Shown in pieces: positions 8,877-16,265 of a DNA stretch of 64,000 nucleotides. The notes under the pieces were generated by a model. The model searched no databases. It was not told where the DNA came from and was given only the letters and a program-made list of their open reading frames with translations. How positions within the stretch are numbered: position 1 is the stretch's first letter; every line of letters starts with the position of its first letter. The translations under genes and the position numbers were made by a program. Origin of the DNA: Halostagnicola sp. A56. GTDB lineage: Archaea > Halobacteriota > Halobacteria > Halobacteriales > Natrialbaceae. The DNA is taken from NCBI RefSeq assembly GCF_000691505.1, contig NZ_JMIP02000015.1, positions 62,001 to 126,000 of the forward strand, given 5' to 3'.

Positions 8877-9878
8877 TTATTCCACTTCGATCGGAAGCCG
8901 AAGGGACTCGTCGGCGTTTTCGGGCGTCGGATTCGCCGGCGGCTCCCCGGTGTACAACAGGAGTGTGAGCCGCCGATTGTCACCTGCCGACGGCGGCGTG
9001 ACCTCGAGCGATTCGTTTCGGGTTTCGCCGTCGGCGACGCTGATCGATTCGTTGGTAAGGGCCGTCCGCTCTATGACCGACGCCGAGTTCTCGCCCCCGT
9101 CGCCGTACTCGACCTGTTCGAAGAGCGCGACCACGGTGTAGGTCTGATCGCTGTGTTCCTGGTTCGTGATCGAGAACGGAACGGTGTACGGCTCGCCGGC
9201 GGTCGCCGTCGAGTCGTACACTGTCTGCATCTCACCGTCTAGCTCCGATCCCTGGACCGAAAACTCGGTGAAGCCGTCGTGCTGAACTGGATTCGCGACG
9301 GCGAATCCGGCGCTCGCGACGAGCAGGGCTAGTCCCAACGTGAGGGCGACGTTGTACGGCCGAGTATTCGTCTTCGTGTACGGTGACGACTGGTCCCCAC
9401 CAGTTAGCATGGGTAAGACTAACATGTTCGACGGAACGAACCGATTCGAGGGTGGAACGCGGTACCGAGAGACGATCGCCACGAGGGTGAGACAGACCGT
9501 CAGTATTGAAACCCCGAGGAGCACCGGTCTGGAGGTGATACCCCATGGGGTTACGGTCGCAATGAGGGGTACCACGGGGACGAATGCGACGCTAAACGCG
9601 ATCGACAGAATGAGACGCTCAATCGGCTCAATTCCCCCGCTGAGCAGCACCGCTCGTCCGAGCCCAGTTCGTTCGTCGTCGAACGACCGCTGATCGTCGC
9701 CGACCGTATCCGGAAACAGGATAGCGACGAGTGCGTATCCGGGGAAGAACACGACGAGCGGAATGGCCAGTAGAATCCGCAGATAGCCCGAAATCCCCGC
9801 GAACAGTCCGATCGTGATGGCACCGGTACCCGCGACGACGAGCGCAAGGTCGAGAAACCACCAGTTGGTGTCACTCAT
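8877..9878 (-). CDS. DUF1616 family membrane protein
   Basis: 333 residues from ATG 9878 (MSDTNWWFLDLAL); an upstream in-frame ATG at 9914 would add 12 residues. Four hydrophobic segments in the first 140 residues (including RILLAIPLVVFFPGYALVAILFP, here split by its typical FPGY motif), one more at about residues 190-210, then an outer domain of about 130 residues with beta-strand character. This is the layout of archaeal DUF1616 proteins, whose function is unknown; they often sit near polysaccharide or S-layer glycan genes, which fits the operon just upstream. The final domain ends in PIEVE. Confidence 0.75.
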   Translation of the reverse strand: MSDTNWWFLDLALVVAGTGAITIGLFAGISGYLRILLAIPLVVFFPGYALVAILFPDTVGDDQRSFDDERTGLGRAVLLSGGIEPIERLILSIAFSVAFVPVVPLIATVTPWGITSRPVLLGVSILTVCLTLVAIVSRYRVPPSNRFVPSNMLVLPMLTGGDQSSPYTKTNTRPYNVALTLGLALLVASAGFAVANPVQHDGFTEFSVQGSELDGEMQTVYDSTATAGEPYTVPFSITNQEHSDQTYTVVALFEQVEYGDGGENSASVIERTALTNESISVADGETRNESLEVTPPSAGDNRRLTLLLYTGEPPANPTPENADESLRLPIEVE

Positions 9879-10242
9879 ACACGGCTGAACGGGCCGAACA
9901 CGGTTTATTATCACTCCCGTAAGCCCGGAAAATCAGGGCTATTTGGGGGTCGATCTTCGACTTCTTATAAGATATCTGGTGAGTGTTTTGCAGATAAGAG
10001 TTTCGCCGGTTCTGTACCGTTTCAAAATCGGAAATGGCCGTAAATTCGGTAGGAAGGTTACTATATTTATTCCCGTCCGCAGGAAACATGTTGGAATGTT
10101 GGTGGTTTGTGGGAATCCAAACGCAGAATCTGTGTGGTCTACCGGCAGGGGTAGGAGTTGAGACTGGTCTTCTCAATGCACAGAGGCAATATCGGTTTGA
10201 GTCAATTACATCACATCACGTCTTCCTCCCATCATCACTGTC
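9879..10242. other. Gene-free AT-rich region
   Basis: About 360 bases between DUF1616 and TrmB genes. GC content drops sharply here, marking the left edge of the low-GC island. A strong TATA-like CTATATTTATT is at about 10059-10069 on the plus strand but no credible gene follows it before the antisense TrmB gene. Confidence 0.4.
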
Positions 10243-11031
10243 TCACTCAAGGAGGGGAACAGCATCGGTCCACAGTCGTTGGAAGTACTGCTCAAACTCG
10301 GAGACTACCTGCGAATCTTTGATCCCGATCACACCGATCCTGTCTTCACCAGATACTGGATGTAGCACATCGATCGTCGTCTCCACATTGTCCACGATAT
10401 CAAACGAAAGCGCAATCTCAGGAGTCGTTCTGACAGTTATGTCTGCGGGCTGTTTTTTAATTAGATGTGGGAATCGGTCGGGGAGTACGGTAACTGCTTT
10501 TTCACTGAAGAGGAGGTCAACAGACAAATCCGTATTAGCACCCTCGAAAAAGCCTTCCACTTCAGATTGGAGTGTCTCCCACGTCGCATCCTCGTAGGGA
10601 GGCCCGACAGTTGCTTTGACAACATTCTCCGCGGTTCGCATATGCTGCTGGAGCGCTGTACTCATTTCGTCACTCCCGAGCGATCCAAGCCAGAAACTAC
10701 TCTCTGTTGGTGGTGTCGGCAAAAGGTTCGAACGAACTGTTTCTGCTTTCTCGCGGTAACGATCCCACTCTTGTTTCAGTTCATACGTTCGTTCAGCCAG
10801 AAGCCTGTCGACGACGGTTTCTGGCTGTACGGCCACGTACCGATTTGGGTCGCTTGACTGTCTCCAGATCAACTTGCGAGCTTCAAGGCCGTTTAGTACG
10901 TCGTAGATACGGCCTTTTGGGACTCCACTAGTATCAGAGAGTTCAGCTGCCGTCACTGCTCCTGTTACGAGAAGGGTTCGATAGGCCTTCTCCTCGTAAC
11001 TTGAGAGTCCAAGCTCGCCCAATTCCGTCAT
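10243..11031 (-). CDS. TrmB family transcriptional regulator
   Basis: 262 residues. The N-terminal winged helix at about residues 5-75 (LGLSSYEEKAYRTLLVTG...VPKGRIYDVLNGLEARKL) is the TrmB DNA-binding domain; a coiled-coil-like helix follows at 75-105 (ERTYELKQEWDRYREKAETV), then an effector/dimer domain to the end. TrmB proteins control sugar transport, metabolism or other processes in archaea. It is transcribed away from the SMR exporter gene across an 83-base gap with a perfect dyad, so it probably controls that gene and itself. Codon and base use is more AT-rich than surrounding core genes, suggesting recent acquisition. Confidence 0.88.
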   Translation of the reverse strand: MTELGELGLSSYEEKAYRTLLVTGAVTAAELSDTSGVPKGRIYDVLNGLEARKLIWRQSSDPNRYVAVQPETVVDRLLAERTYELKQEWDRYREKAETVRSNLLPTPPTESSFWLGSLGSDEMSTALQQHMRTAENVVKATVGPPYEDATWETLQSEVEGFFEGANTDLSVDLLFSEKAVTVLPDRFPHLIKKQPADITVRTTPEIALSFDIVDNVETTIDVLHPVSGEDRIGVIGIKDSQVVSEFEQYFQRLWTDAVPLLE

Positions 11032-11050
11032 GCTTTGTCATTGTGCCTCC

Positions 11051-11077
11051 AAACAAATTGTAAGTGCTGTTTTGTTT
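11051..11077. promoter_or_regulatory. Dyad in the TrmB-SMR divergent promoter
   Basis: AAACAAA (11051-11057) and TTTGTTT (11071-11077) form a perfect inverted repeat separated by 13 bases, between the divergent start codons at 11031 and 11115. Position and symmetry suit an operator for the TrmB regulator. Confidence 0.45.
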
Positions 11078-11114
11078 CAATAGTCGTATCTCGGGGGCTT
11101 CGAGACCTAACGAT

Positions 11115-11447
11115 ATGCATCCATACGTACTGCTCGCTGGTGCAATACTCTCCGAATTATTCGGGACAACTGCCCTCAAACTCTCGGAGGGATTTTCACA
11201 ACCGGTTCCCAGTATTGGGGTTGTCCTCGGATATGGGGCAGCGTTCTATCTACTATCCCTGACGTTAGAGGAATTACCGATGGGTGTCGTCTATGGGACA
11301 TGGGCAGCATTGGGTATTGTCGGTGTGGCAGGTATCGGGGCCGTTGTTTTTGATGAACCAGTTGATCTGGCAGGCCTTCTCGGAATTGGCCTCATTATCG
11401 GTGGCGTCTACTGCGTCAACGTGTTGTCACAGATGTCTGCCCACTAA
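11115..11447 (+). CDS. SMR family small multidrug exporter
   Basis: 110 residues from ATG 11115 (MHPYVLLAGAILSELF). Four hydrophobic helices and the essential membrane glutamate in the first helix (ILSELFGTTALKLSEGF, Glu14) identify the EmrE/QacE/SugE family, proton-coupled antiporters of cationic compounds. The conserved VVYGTWAALG and late GLLGIGLIIGGVYCVNVLS are present. Length is normal. It is divergent from a TrmB regulator; the IS element begins just after its stop, without disrupting it. Confidence 0.9.
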   Translation: MHPYVLLAGAILSELFGTTALKLSEGFSQPVPSIGVVLGYGAAFYLLSLTLEELPMGVVYGTWAALGIVGVAGIGAVVFDEPVDLAGLLGIGLIIGGVYCVNVLSQMSAH

Positions 11448-11479
11448 GATGGTGGGCACCGGGCCTGTGTGAACCGCCG

Positions 11480-11494
11480 CGGGGTCAAGCCCCG
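11480..11494. repeat. IS end hairpin, tnpB side
   Basis: CGGGG/CCCCG stem around TCAAG, 15 bases past the tnpB stop. It matches the hairpin at the other end of the element and probably forms part of the right end and of the 3' part of a tnpB-overlapping guide RNA. Confidence 0.6.
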
Positions 11495-11508
11495 AGGCTT
11501 CCCGTGGG

Positions 11509-12784
11509 TTAGTCGGACACTCCCTCGAGACCATCGGTATGATATCCTGTAGCGGTGTCGTGGGTCACGGTCGGGGCGTCCACGGCCCCCGATGCCTGCC
11601 GTCGCACCGTCCGCACTTGGGGAAGGCTGTTGAGAGCAGGCACATTCCAGTCCTGATGCTTCTCGATGCCTTTCACGGCGATGTTGACGCTTGCACCTCG
11701 GTCGCTGTGGTCTTGATGCCCGCACGACCGACATTTGAACCGTTTCTTGTTTCGGTTCGCTCGAGCCGTGTGTCCGCACATCGGACACCGTTGGCTCGTG
11801 TACGCAGGATCAATCCACGCAGTCGGGATGCCCTCGAACGCCGCCTTGTACGACGTATAGAACTGAAGAGCGCGGAATGGGAGGTGGTGCAAACGTCGGT
11901 TCATCCGCGTGCCGTAGTCGATACTGTCGCACATTTCTTTGAGGTCTTCAAAGACGATGCACGCCGTCTCGAACTGACGGCTCCACTCCACGATGTGCCG
12001 AGATACCTTGTGGAGTCGGTCGCGGACAAACCGTTCTTCGCGCCCTTCGAGCGTGTCGTGAGTACTGTCTTTCCCCGCGTTCTGGACGCGCTTCCGCATC
12101 GTGAAGTAGCGGTGGCGCTCGAACTTGATTTCGGGGAAGTCGATAACCAGCGTGTCCTCTACGCCATCCTCGGAGAGTACGGTGAGAGCCACGTTGTCCT
12201 CGTTCACGTCCACACCGACAACCGTCCGTGAGTTCTGCTTGTTCCGAACGGTCTGCTCGGTGTTGGTGACGTTGACGTGCAACTCGGGGTTGTCGTTGTG
12301 GAATAGGGCTTCTGTCGTCCCAATCTTGCACACGTCGCTTGTGAGCGCGGTCTTGAGAATGTCGAGGTTGGCGTCGTCGCCTTCGAGGACGCCCTTGACG
12401 TGCTTGTAGGGCTTTGCGCTGATGCGGAACGCCACATCTCCGTCGTCGGTGAGCGACAGATTGTACCCTTCCTCGTAGTTGGCTCGGAGCGGGTACGTTC
12501 CGTCTTTGTGTGACTCGGGAGTCCGAAGTCGTCGTACTCGTAGTAGTTCTCCATCGCACCGAGGGCTTTCGCAACGACGCGCTGAGTCGTGTTCTTCACG
12601 AGGTCGGCGTCGTCGCCACGCGGTCGGGAATTGCGTCCCAGTCCACGCCTTCTTTGGCGAGACGGATGGTTTCGTTGTAAACCGAGCGGGCTTCGAGCGC
12701 GGCGTCGTACAACAGACTCTCGTTGTCACTCTGAATGTCAAGTTGGAAGTCTAGTGTCTTGACGAGGGCCTGTTCGTCGGTCAT
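11509..12784 (-). pseudogene. tnpB: tnpB (IS605 OrfB, RNA-guided nuclease) with two frameshifts
   Basis: The protein can be followed through three frames: MTDEQALVKTLDFQLDIQSD from 12784, then KNTTQRVVAKALGAMENYYE, then DGTYPLRANYEEGYN to the stop at 11509. Breaks lie near 12613 and 12507, each explained by loss of one base. The RuvC residues survive (VVGVDVNEDN, IVFEDLKEM, HSDRGASVNIA), as does the zinc ribbon (CPMCGHT and CRSCGHQ). TnpB is an RNA-guided DNA nuclease that helps the element persist. Here the N-terminal wedge region is out of frame, so a full-length protein is not made unless the breaks are sequencing errors. Its start overlaps the DUF2080 stop (ATGA). Confidence 0.88.
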
Positions 12785-12936
12785 TCTTCGTCTTGTTCGG
12801 TGGGTTCTGAGGTTCGGACGACTTTCACGTCGGCTCCACGCCAGCGTTTGGGGACGGTGACGTGGGCGCTGTTCCCGAACGGTTTGACCTCGCCGTCGAG
12901 AACTTCCTCGCCGTCGATTTCAAAGCGATTCGCCAT
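12781..12936 (-). CDS. DUF2080 family transposon-encoded small protein
   Basis: A 51-residue protein starting at ATG 12936 (MANRFEIDGEEVLDGEVKPF) and ending at a TGA that overlaps the tnpB ATG. The core KPFGNSAHVTVPKRWRG has the character of a short SpoVT/AbrB-like strand-rich DNA-binding protein. Proteins of this family are encoded just upstream of tnpB in many haloarchaeal IS200/IS605 elements; their role is not established. It may regulate the divergent tnpA/tnpB promoters, given the 53-base gap to tnpA. Confidence 0.75.
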   Translation of the reverse strand: MANRFEIDGEEVLDGEVKPFGNSAHVTVPKRWRGADVKVVRTSEPTEQDEE

Positions 12937-12989
12937 ACCTGTGTATATCCTTTGGATATACTTAACTGTATCGGTGGAATAGGTTCGAT

Positions 12990-13388
12990 ATGGGAGAGAA
13001 GCGGTCGAATCACACGGTGTACTACGTCAATTACCACTTCATGTGGTGTCCAAAATACCGCCACGCGATTCTCGAACCAATCGAGGACTCGCTGGAAGCG
13101 AGTTTCCGCGACGTGTGTGACGAGTACGGCTACGAGATACTGTCGCTCCACATCTCACCCGACCACACACATCTGTTCCTCACCGCCCACCCAAAACACG
13201 CTCCGAGCGAGATTGTGCGAACGGTCAAGAGCATCACGGCGCGGGAGATGTGGGAACAACACGAGTCGTTCTTGGAGGAGGACCTGTGGGGCGGAGGATT
13301 TTGGGAGGAATCGTACTACGTGGGAACGGCGGGAGATGTTTCGACCGACACGATTGAGCAATATATCGAGCGAACGGAACACGTTTAA
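12990..13388 (+). CDS. tnpA: IS200/IS605 TnpA, Y1 HUH transposase
   Basis: 132 residues, normal length. The metal-binding histidine pair is in LHISPDHTHLFL and the nucleophilic tyrosine in TIEQYIERTEHV near the C-terminus, the order expected for Y1 transposases. These act as dimers on single-stranded DNA, recognising the subterminal hairpins. All key residues are present, so it is probably active. It is divergent from the DUF2080-tnpB genes. Confidence 0.92.
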   Translation: MGEKRSNHTVYYVNYHFMWCPKYRHAILEPIEDSLEASFRDVCDEYGYEILSLHISPDHTHLFLTAHPKHAPSEIVRTVKSITAREMWEQHESFLEEDLWGGGFWEESYYVGTAGDVSTDTIEQYIERTEHV

Positions 13389-13408
13389 CGGAGCTTACGG
13401 CCTTCACC

Positions 13409-13427
13409 CTCGGGGTCAAGTCCCGAG
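13409..13427. repeat. IS end hairpin, tnpA side
   Basis: CTCGGG/CCCGAG stem around GTCAAGT, 20 bases past the tnpA stop; its core matches the hairpin at 11480-11494. Confidence 0.6.
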
Positions 13428-13520
13428 GCACTCGGCCTGCTCCGACTGTAGAAACAACCGAAAAGTGGCACTGTGTTCCAACATCTTGTTCGTCCGCTCT
13501 TGAGTTGTTGTTCTCCAACG

Positions 13521-14108
13521 ATGTCAAACAGGTATGATGTAATCATCGCTGGGGCAGGTCCAGCGGGGGCGCAGTGTGCACGAGATCTAGCTGACCGTGG
13601 GTACGATGTTGTCGTCCTAGAAACCGAAGCAGAAGATGAATTCCCAGCTCAAAGTAACAAATCTACCGGCGGAACGTTTGCGTCAATGATGACCTCCTTC
13701 GGCATCCCGGATGACGTCGTTATGCACGCGACTGAATCAGTAGTTCTTGAATCTCCAAATGAACACTTTATCCAGGACCAGCCGGGCTTTGTCTTGGACT
13801 TCGAGGCGTTCAAGAAGTTCCTTGTCGAGGATGGTCGTCACAAGGGTGCTGAGTATCGGTTTGATGCTCGTGTTCGTGACCCGATCGTCGAAGATGGTGA
13901 TCTCGTTGGTGTCCGTTATAACCGTGACCAGGAGGTCTTTGGCGAAATCGTTATTGATGCTACGGGTCCGGCTGCGCCACTGGCTAAAGATCTGGGGATA
14001 GCCAATCTTGAGCGGGAGAACCACGCGATTGGTATTGAATACTTATTCGAAGGCGTCGATCTCAATCATCCCGAGTTCCCCCATGTTACTGGAACACCCG
14101 ATGACTGA
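13521..14108 (+). pseudogene. Geranylgeranyl-reductase-like flavoprotein, N-terminal fragment
   Basis: 195 residues from ATG 13521. The FAD-binding motif DVIIAGAGPAGAQCARDLADRG and later IVIDATGPAAPLA place it in the geranylgeranyl reductase/FixC flavoprotein family, whose haloarchaeal members saturate isoprenoid chains of archaeal lipids. Full-length members have about 400 residues or more; this one stops after GIEYLFEGVDLNHPEF, in the middle of the catalytic region. No continuation is seen in other frames downstream. It therefore looks like a truncated remnant in the low-GC island beside the IS element. The N-terminal half itself is intact and unfragmented. Confidence 0.75.
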
Positions 14109-14420
14109 GAGGGGTTTCGCTACTAATTTATCTGGCCCACAAGATGACATACATTAGATGTTTTCGACGTTTGATAGCGAGAGTAGCGCGCAGGCCTCGC
14201 GGCAAGAATTTCGGTTCGAGAGCCGTTCGTTCACGGCATGGGGTCGTGACACGTACGATCTCGCAGATCGTGTAACAAATCGGGCGGTTGGTCTCTCGAG
14301 AGTACGGATTCTCGAGTCGCCGGAGAACTGAACAAATCGTGTAGGACCGCCGAACTGTTTTTCGGATACCGACCGAAATCCGCCATCCGATTTAAATATT
14401 GGGTCTGCATACCGCTTGCC
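14109..14420. other. Intergenic region before the PAS transducer
   Basis: About 310 bases with no gene seen. It contains the end of the low-GC island and the promoter of the transducer gene near its right edge. Confidence 0.4.
14391..14398 (+). promoter_or_regulatory. TATA box of the PAS transducer gene
   Basis: TTTAAATA about 26 bases before the ATG at 14421 predicts transcription starting at or beside the start codon, the usual leaderless arrangement in haloarchaea. Confidence 0.6.
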
Positions 14421-16148
14421 ATGCGTAACTTAGTGACGGGGTTGGTCGGCCTGACCGGCCCAGCAGCATCGGCAGATTCGTCGACGGAATCTGGACCTAA
14501 CGAGACCGAGGAAACGACCGTCGGCGGCCATACCGGCAACTGGGAGGACGTCGACGGTGCGTTGGTCGACCCGACCGGCGATGTCGAGCGCGTTTCAGCG
14601 GAAACGCCGTTCGGAGAGGCAACCGCCGAGTCGATCATCGTGAGCTACCTACAGGGGTCGACCGACCCGATTTTCGTCATCGACGCCGAGGGGAACTTCA
14701 CCCACTCGAACGCGGAGTGTCGCGACCTCTTCGGGCGCGTTCCCGGCGAGCTGCTCGAGAAGAACCTCTTCGATCTCGACGAGGCCGACAACTCCGTGAT
14801 GAAAGAGGTCCTCGAGACCGAAGAGTCGATCCAGAACTTAGAGGGCGTCGTCGAGGTCGACGGCGAGACGATCTACGTTAGCCGAACGTTCTTCCCGCTT
14901 TTCGATGCCGACGGCGAACTGACCGGGGCGATCGAGATCAACCGCAACGTGTCCGAACGCGTCGAGGCGGTCAATCGCCAGGAGACCTTAGAGCAGTATC
15001 AGGCCTACCAACAGGAGGTCGTCGAGTCGTTCCAGGGATGGATGGACAGGCTCAGCGACGGCGATTTCACGATCGACCCGACGGTTCCGGAGCCCGAGGG
15101 CGACTCCGAGGAGGTACAGGAAGCCTACGATCGGTTCTCGACGATGGCCGCGGACCTCTCGACGGCGGTCGACGCCATTCACGACGCCCTCGCGGAAGTG
15201 CGACACAATTCGGCGCAGTTGAGCGAGATCAGCGACACCCTCGTCGACGCGGCCGAGGAGACCTCGAGCGCGACCGTCGAGATCGATCGGGCGAGCCGGG
15301 CCGTCGATTCGAAAACGAGCGAGCAGGCCGAGCAGGCGGCCGTCGCCGAGGAAAACGTCTCGAACCTCTCGGCAGCGATCGAGGAGATCACGGCGAACGC
15401 GGGCACCATCGAGCAGCGGGCGTCGGAGGCGAGCGACCGCACGGATCAGGGCGCGACCGACGCCGAAACGGCACTCGAGCGCATGGCGGAATCGATGTCG
15501 GCGTCAGAGGAGACGGTAACGAAGATCCAGACGCTCCAGGAACGGATGGGAACCATCGGGGAGATGGCGGAACTCGTCGGCGACATCGCCGACCAGACGA
15601 ACCTGCTTGCGGTCAACGCCAACATCGAAGCGGCGCGCGCCGACGGCACCGGCGATCGGTTCGCAGTCGTCGCCCAGGAGATAAAGCGCCTCGCCGACGA
15701 GTCCAAAGAGACCGCCGAGGGGATCTCGAGCGACCTTGAGGGGATACAATCGGATGTCGCCGATACCGTCGAAACGGTCGAACGGAGCAACAGTACGATC
15801 GAGACGAGCGCCGAGGCCGTCGACGGCATCGTCGATCACATCGACGAAATCGACGACGCGGTGCGTGAAACGGACCAGGGAATCCAGAACATCGCCCGCG
15901 CGGCCGAGGATCAGGCGGCCGACGCACAGGCCGTCCAGGACATCGTGACCGATCTCTCGGAGCGCAGCGCCGAGATCGACGACCGGATGGACGCCGTCTC
16001 GACGAACATCGACCAGCAGACCGAGACCATCGACCGGATGGCCGAGATCTCGGAGTCGATCGACGAGATGGCCGCCGAAATGGAGACGCGCCTCGACCGG
16101 TTCGACCTCGAGACCGCCGGAAGCGGACCGGATTCGGCCGCCCCGTAG
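14421..16148 (+). CDS. Soluble PAS-domain chemotaxis transducer (MCP/Htr)
   Basis: 575 residues without a membrane segment. A PAS domain lies at about 75-180 (SIIVSYLQGSTDPIFVIDAEGN...FGRVPGELLEKN). A coiled HAMP-like/linker region leads into a long methyl-accepting signalling domain from about 250 onward. Its hairpin tip, the binding site for CheA/CheW, is [20 protein letters not shown] followed by GDRFAVVAQEIKRLADES. It should sense an intracellular signal, perhaps redox or a small ligand; no heme- or FAD-specific residue is obvious. No che genes are nearby, so it works with a distant signalling cluster. Confidence 0.9.
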   Translation: MRNLVTGLVGLTGPAASADSSTESGPNETEETTVGGHTGNWEDVDGALVDPTGDVERVSAETPFGEATAESIIVSYLQGSTDPIFVIDAEGNFTHSNAECRDLFGRVPGELLEKNLFDLDEADNSVMKEVLETEESIQNLEGVVEVDGETIYVSRTFFPLFDADGELTGAIEINRNVSERVEAVNRQETLEQYQAYQQEVVESFQGWMDRLSDGDFTIDPTVPEPEGDSEEVQEAYDRFSTMAADLSTAVDAIHDALAEVRHNSAQLSEISDTLVDAAEETSSATVEIDRASRAVDSKTSEQAEQAAVAEENVSNLSAAIEEITANAGTIEQRASEASDRTDQGATDAETALERMAESMSASEETVTKIQTLQERMGTIGEMAELVGDIADQTNLLAVNANIEAARADGTGDRFAVVAQEIKRLADESKETAEGISSDLEGIQSDVADTVETVERSNSTIETSAEAVDGIVDHIDEIDDAVRETDQGIQNIARAAEDQAADAQAVQDIVTDLSERSAEIDDRMDAVSTNIDQQTETIDRMAEISESIDEMAAEMETRLDRFDLETAGSGPDSAAP

Positions 16149-16265
16149 CCGTCGTAGGCCCGAAGGTATCGAAGCCACGCCCGTGTGAGCCACGCAGCAG
16201 TCGGGCGTGAGCCACGTAGCCATCGGAGATCACGCAACTGTTGAAGGCTACACAGCGTCGAACCG

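Larger units (their letters stand above)
11462..13440. mobile_element. IS200/IS605-type insertion sequence (ends approximate)
   Basis: A roughly 2-kb element with divergent tnpA (plus) and DUF2080-tnpB (minus) genes. Both ends hold related hairpins sharing GGGGTCAAG(C/T)CCCGAGGC: one at 11480-11494 beyond the tnpB stop, one at 13409-13427 beyond the tnpA stop. Such subterminal hairpins are what the Y1 transposase of this family recognises. No inverted terminal repeats or target duplications are expected. Exact ends cannot be fixed by eye. tnpA is intact while tnpB is frameshifted. Confidence 0.85.

Noticed and set aside
10034-10597. Plus-strand ORF downstream of a strong TATA-like sequence
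   Set aside because: Most of it is antisense to the TrmB gene and the translation is Ser/Thr-rich shadow sequence without motifs.
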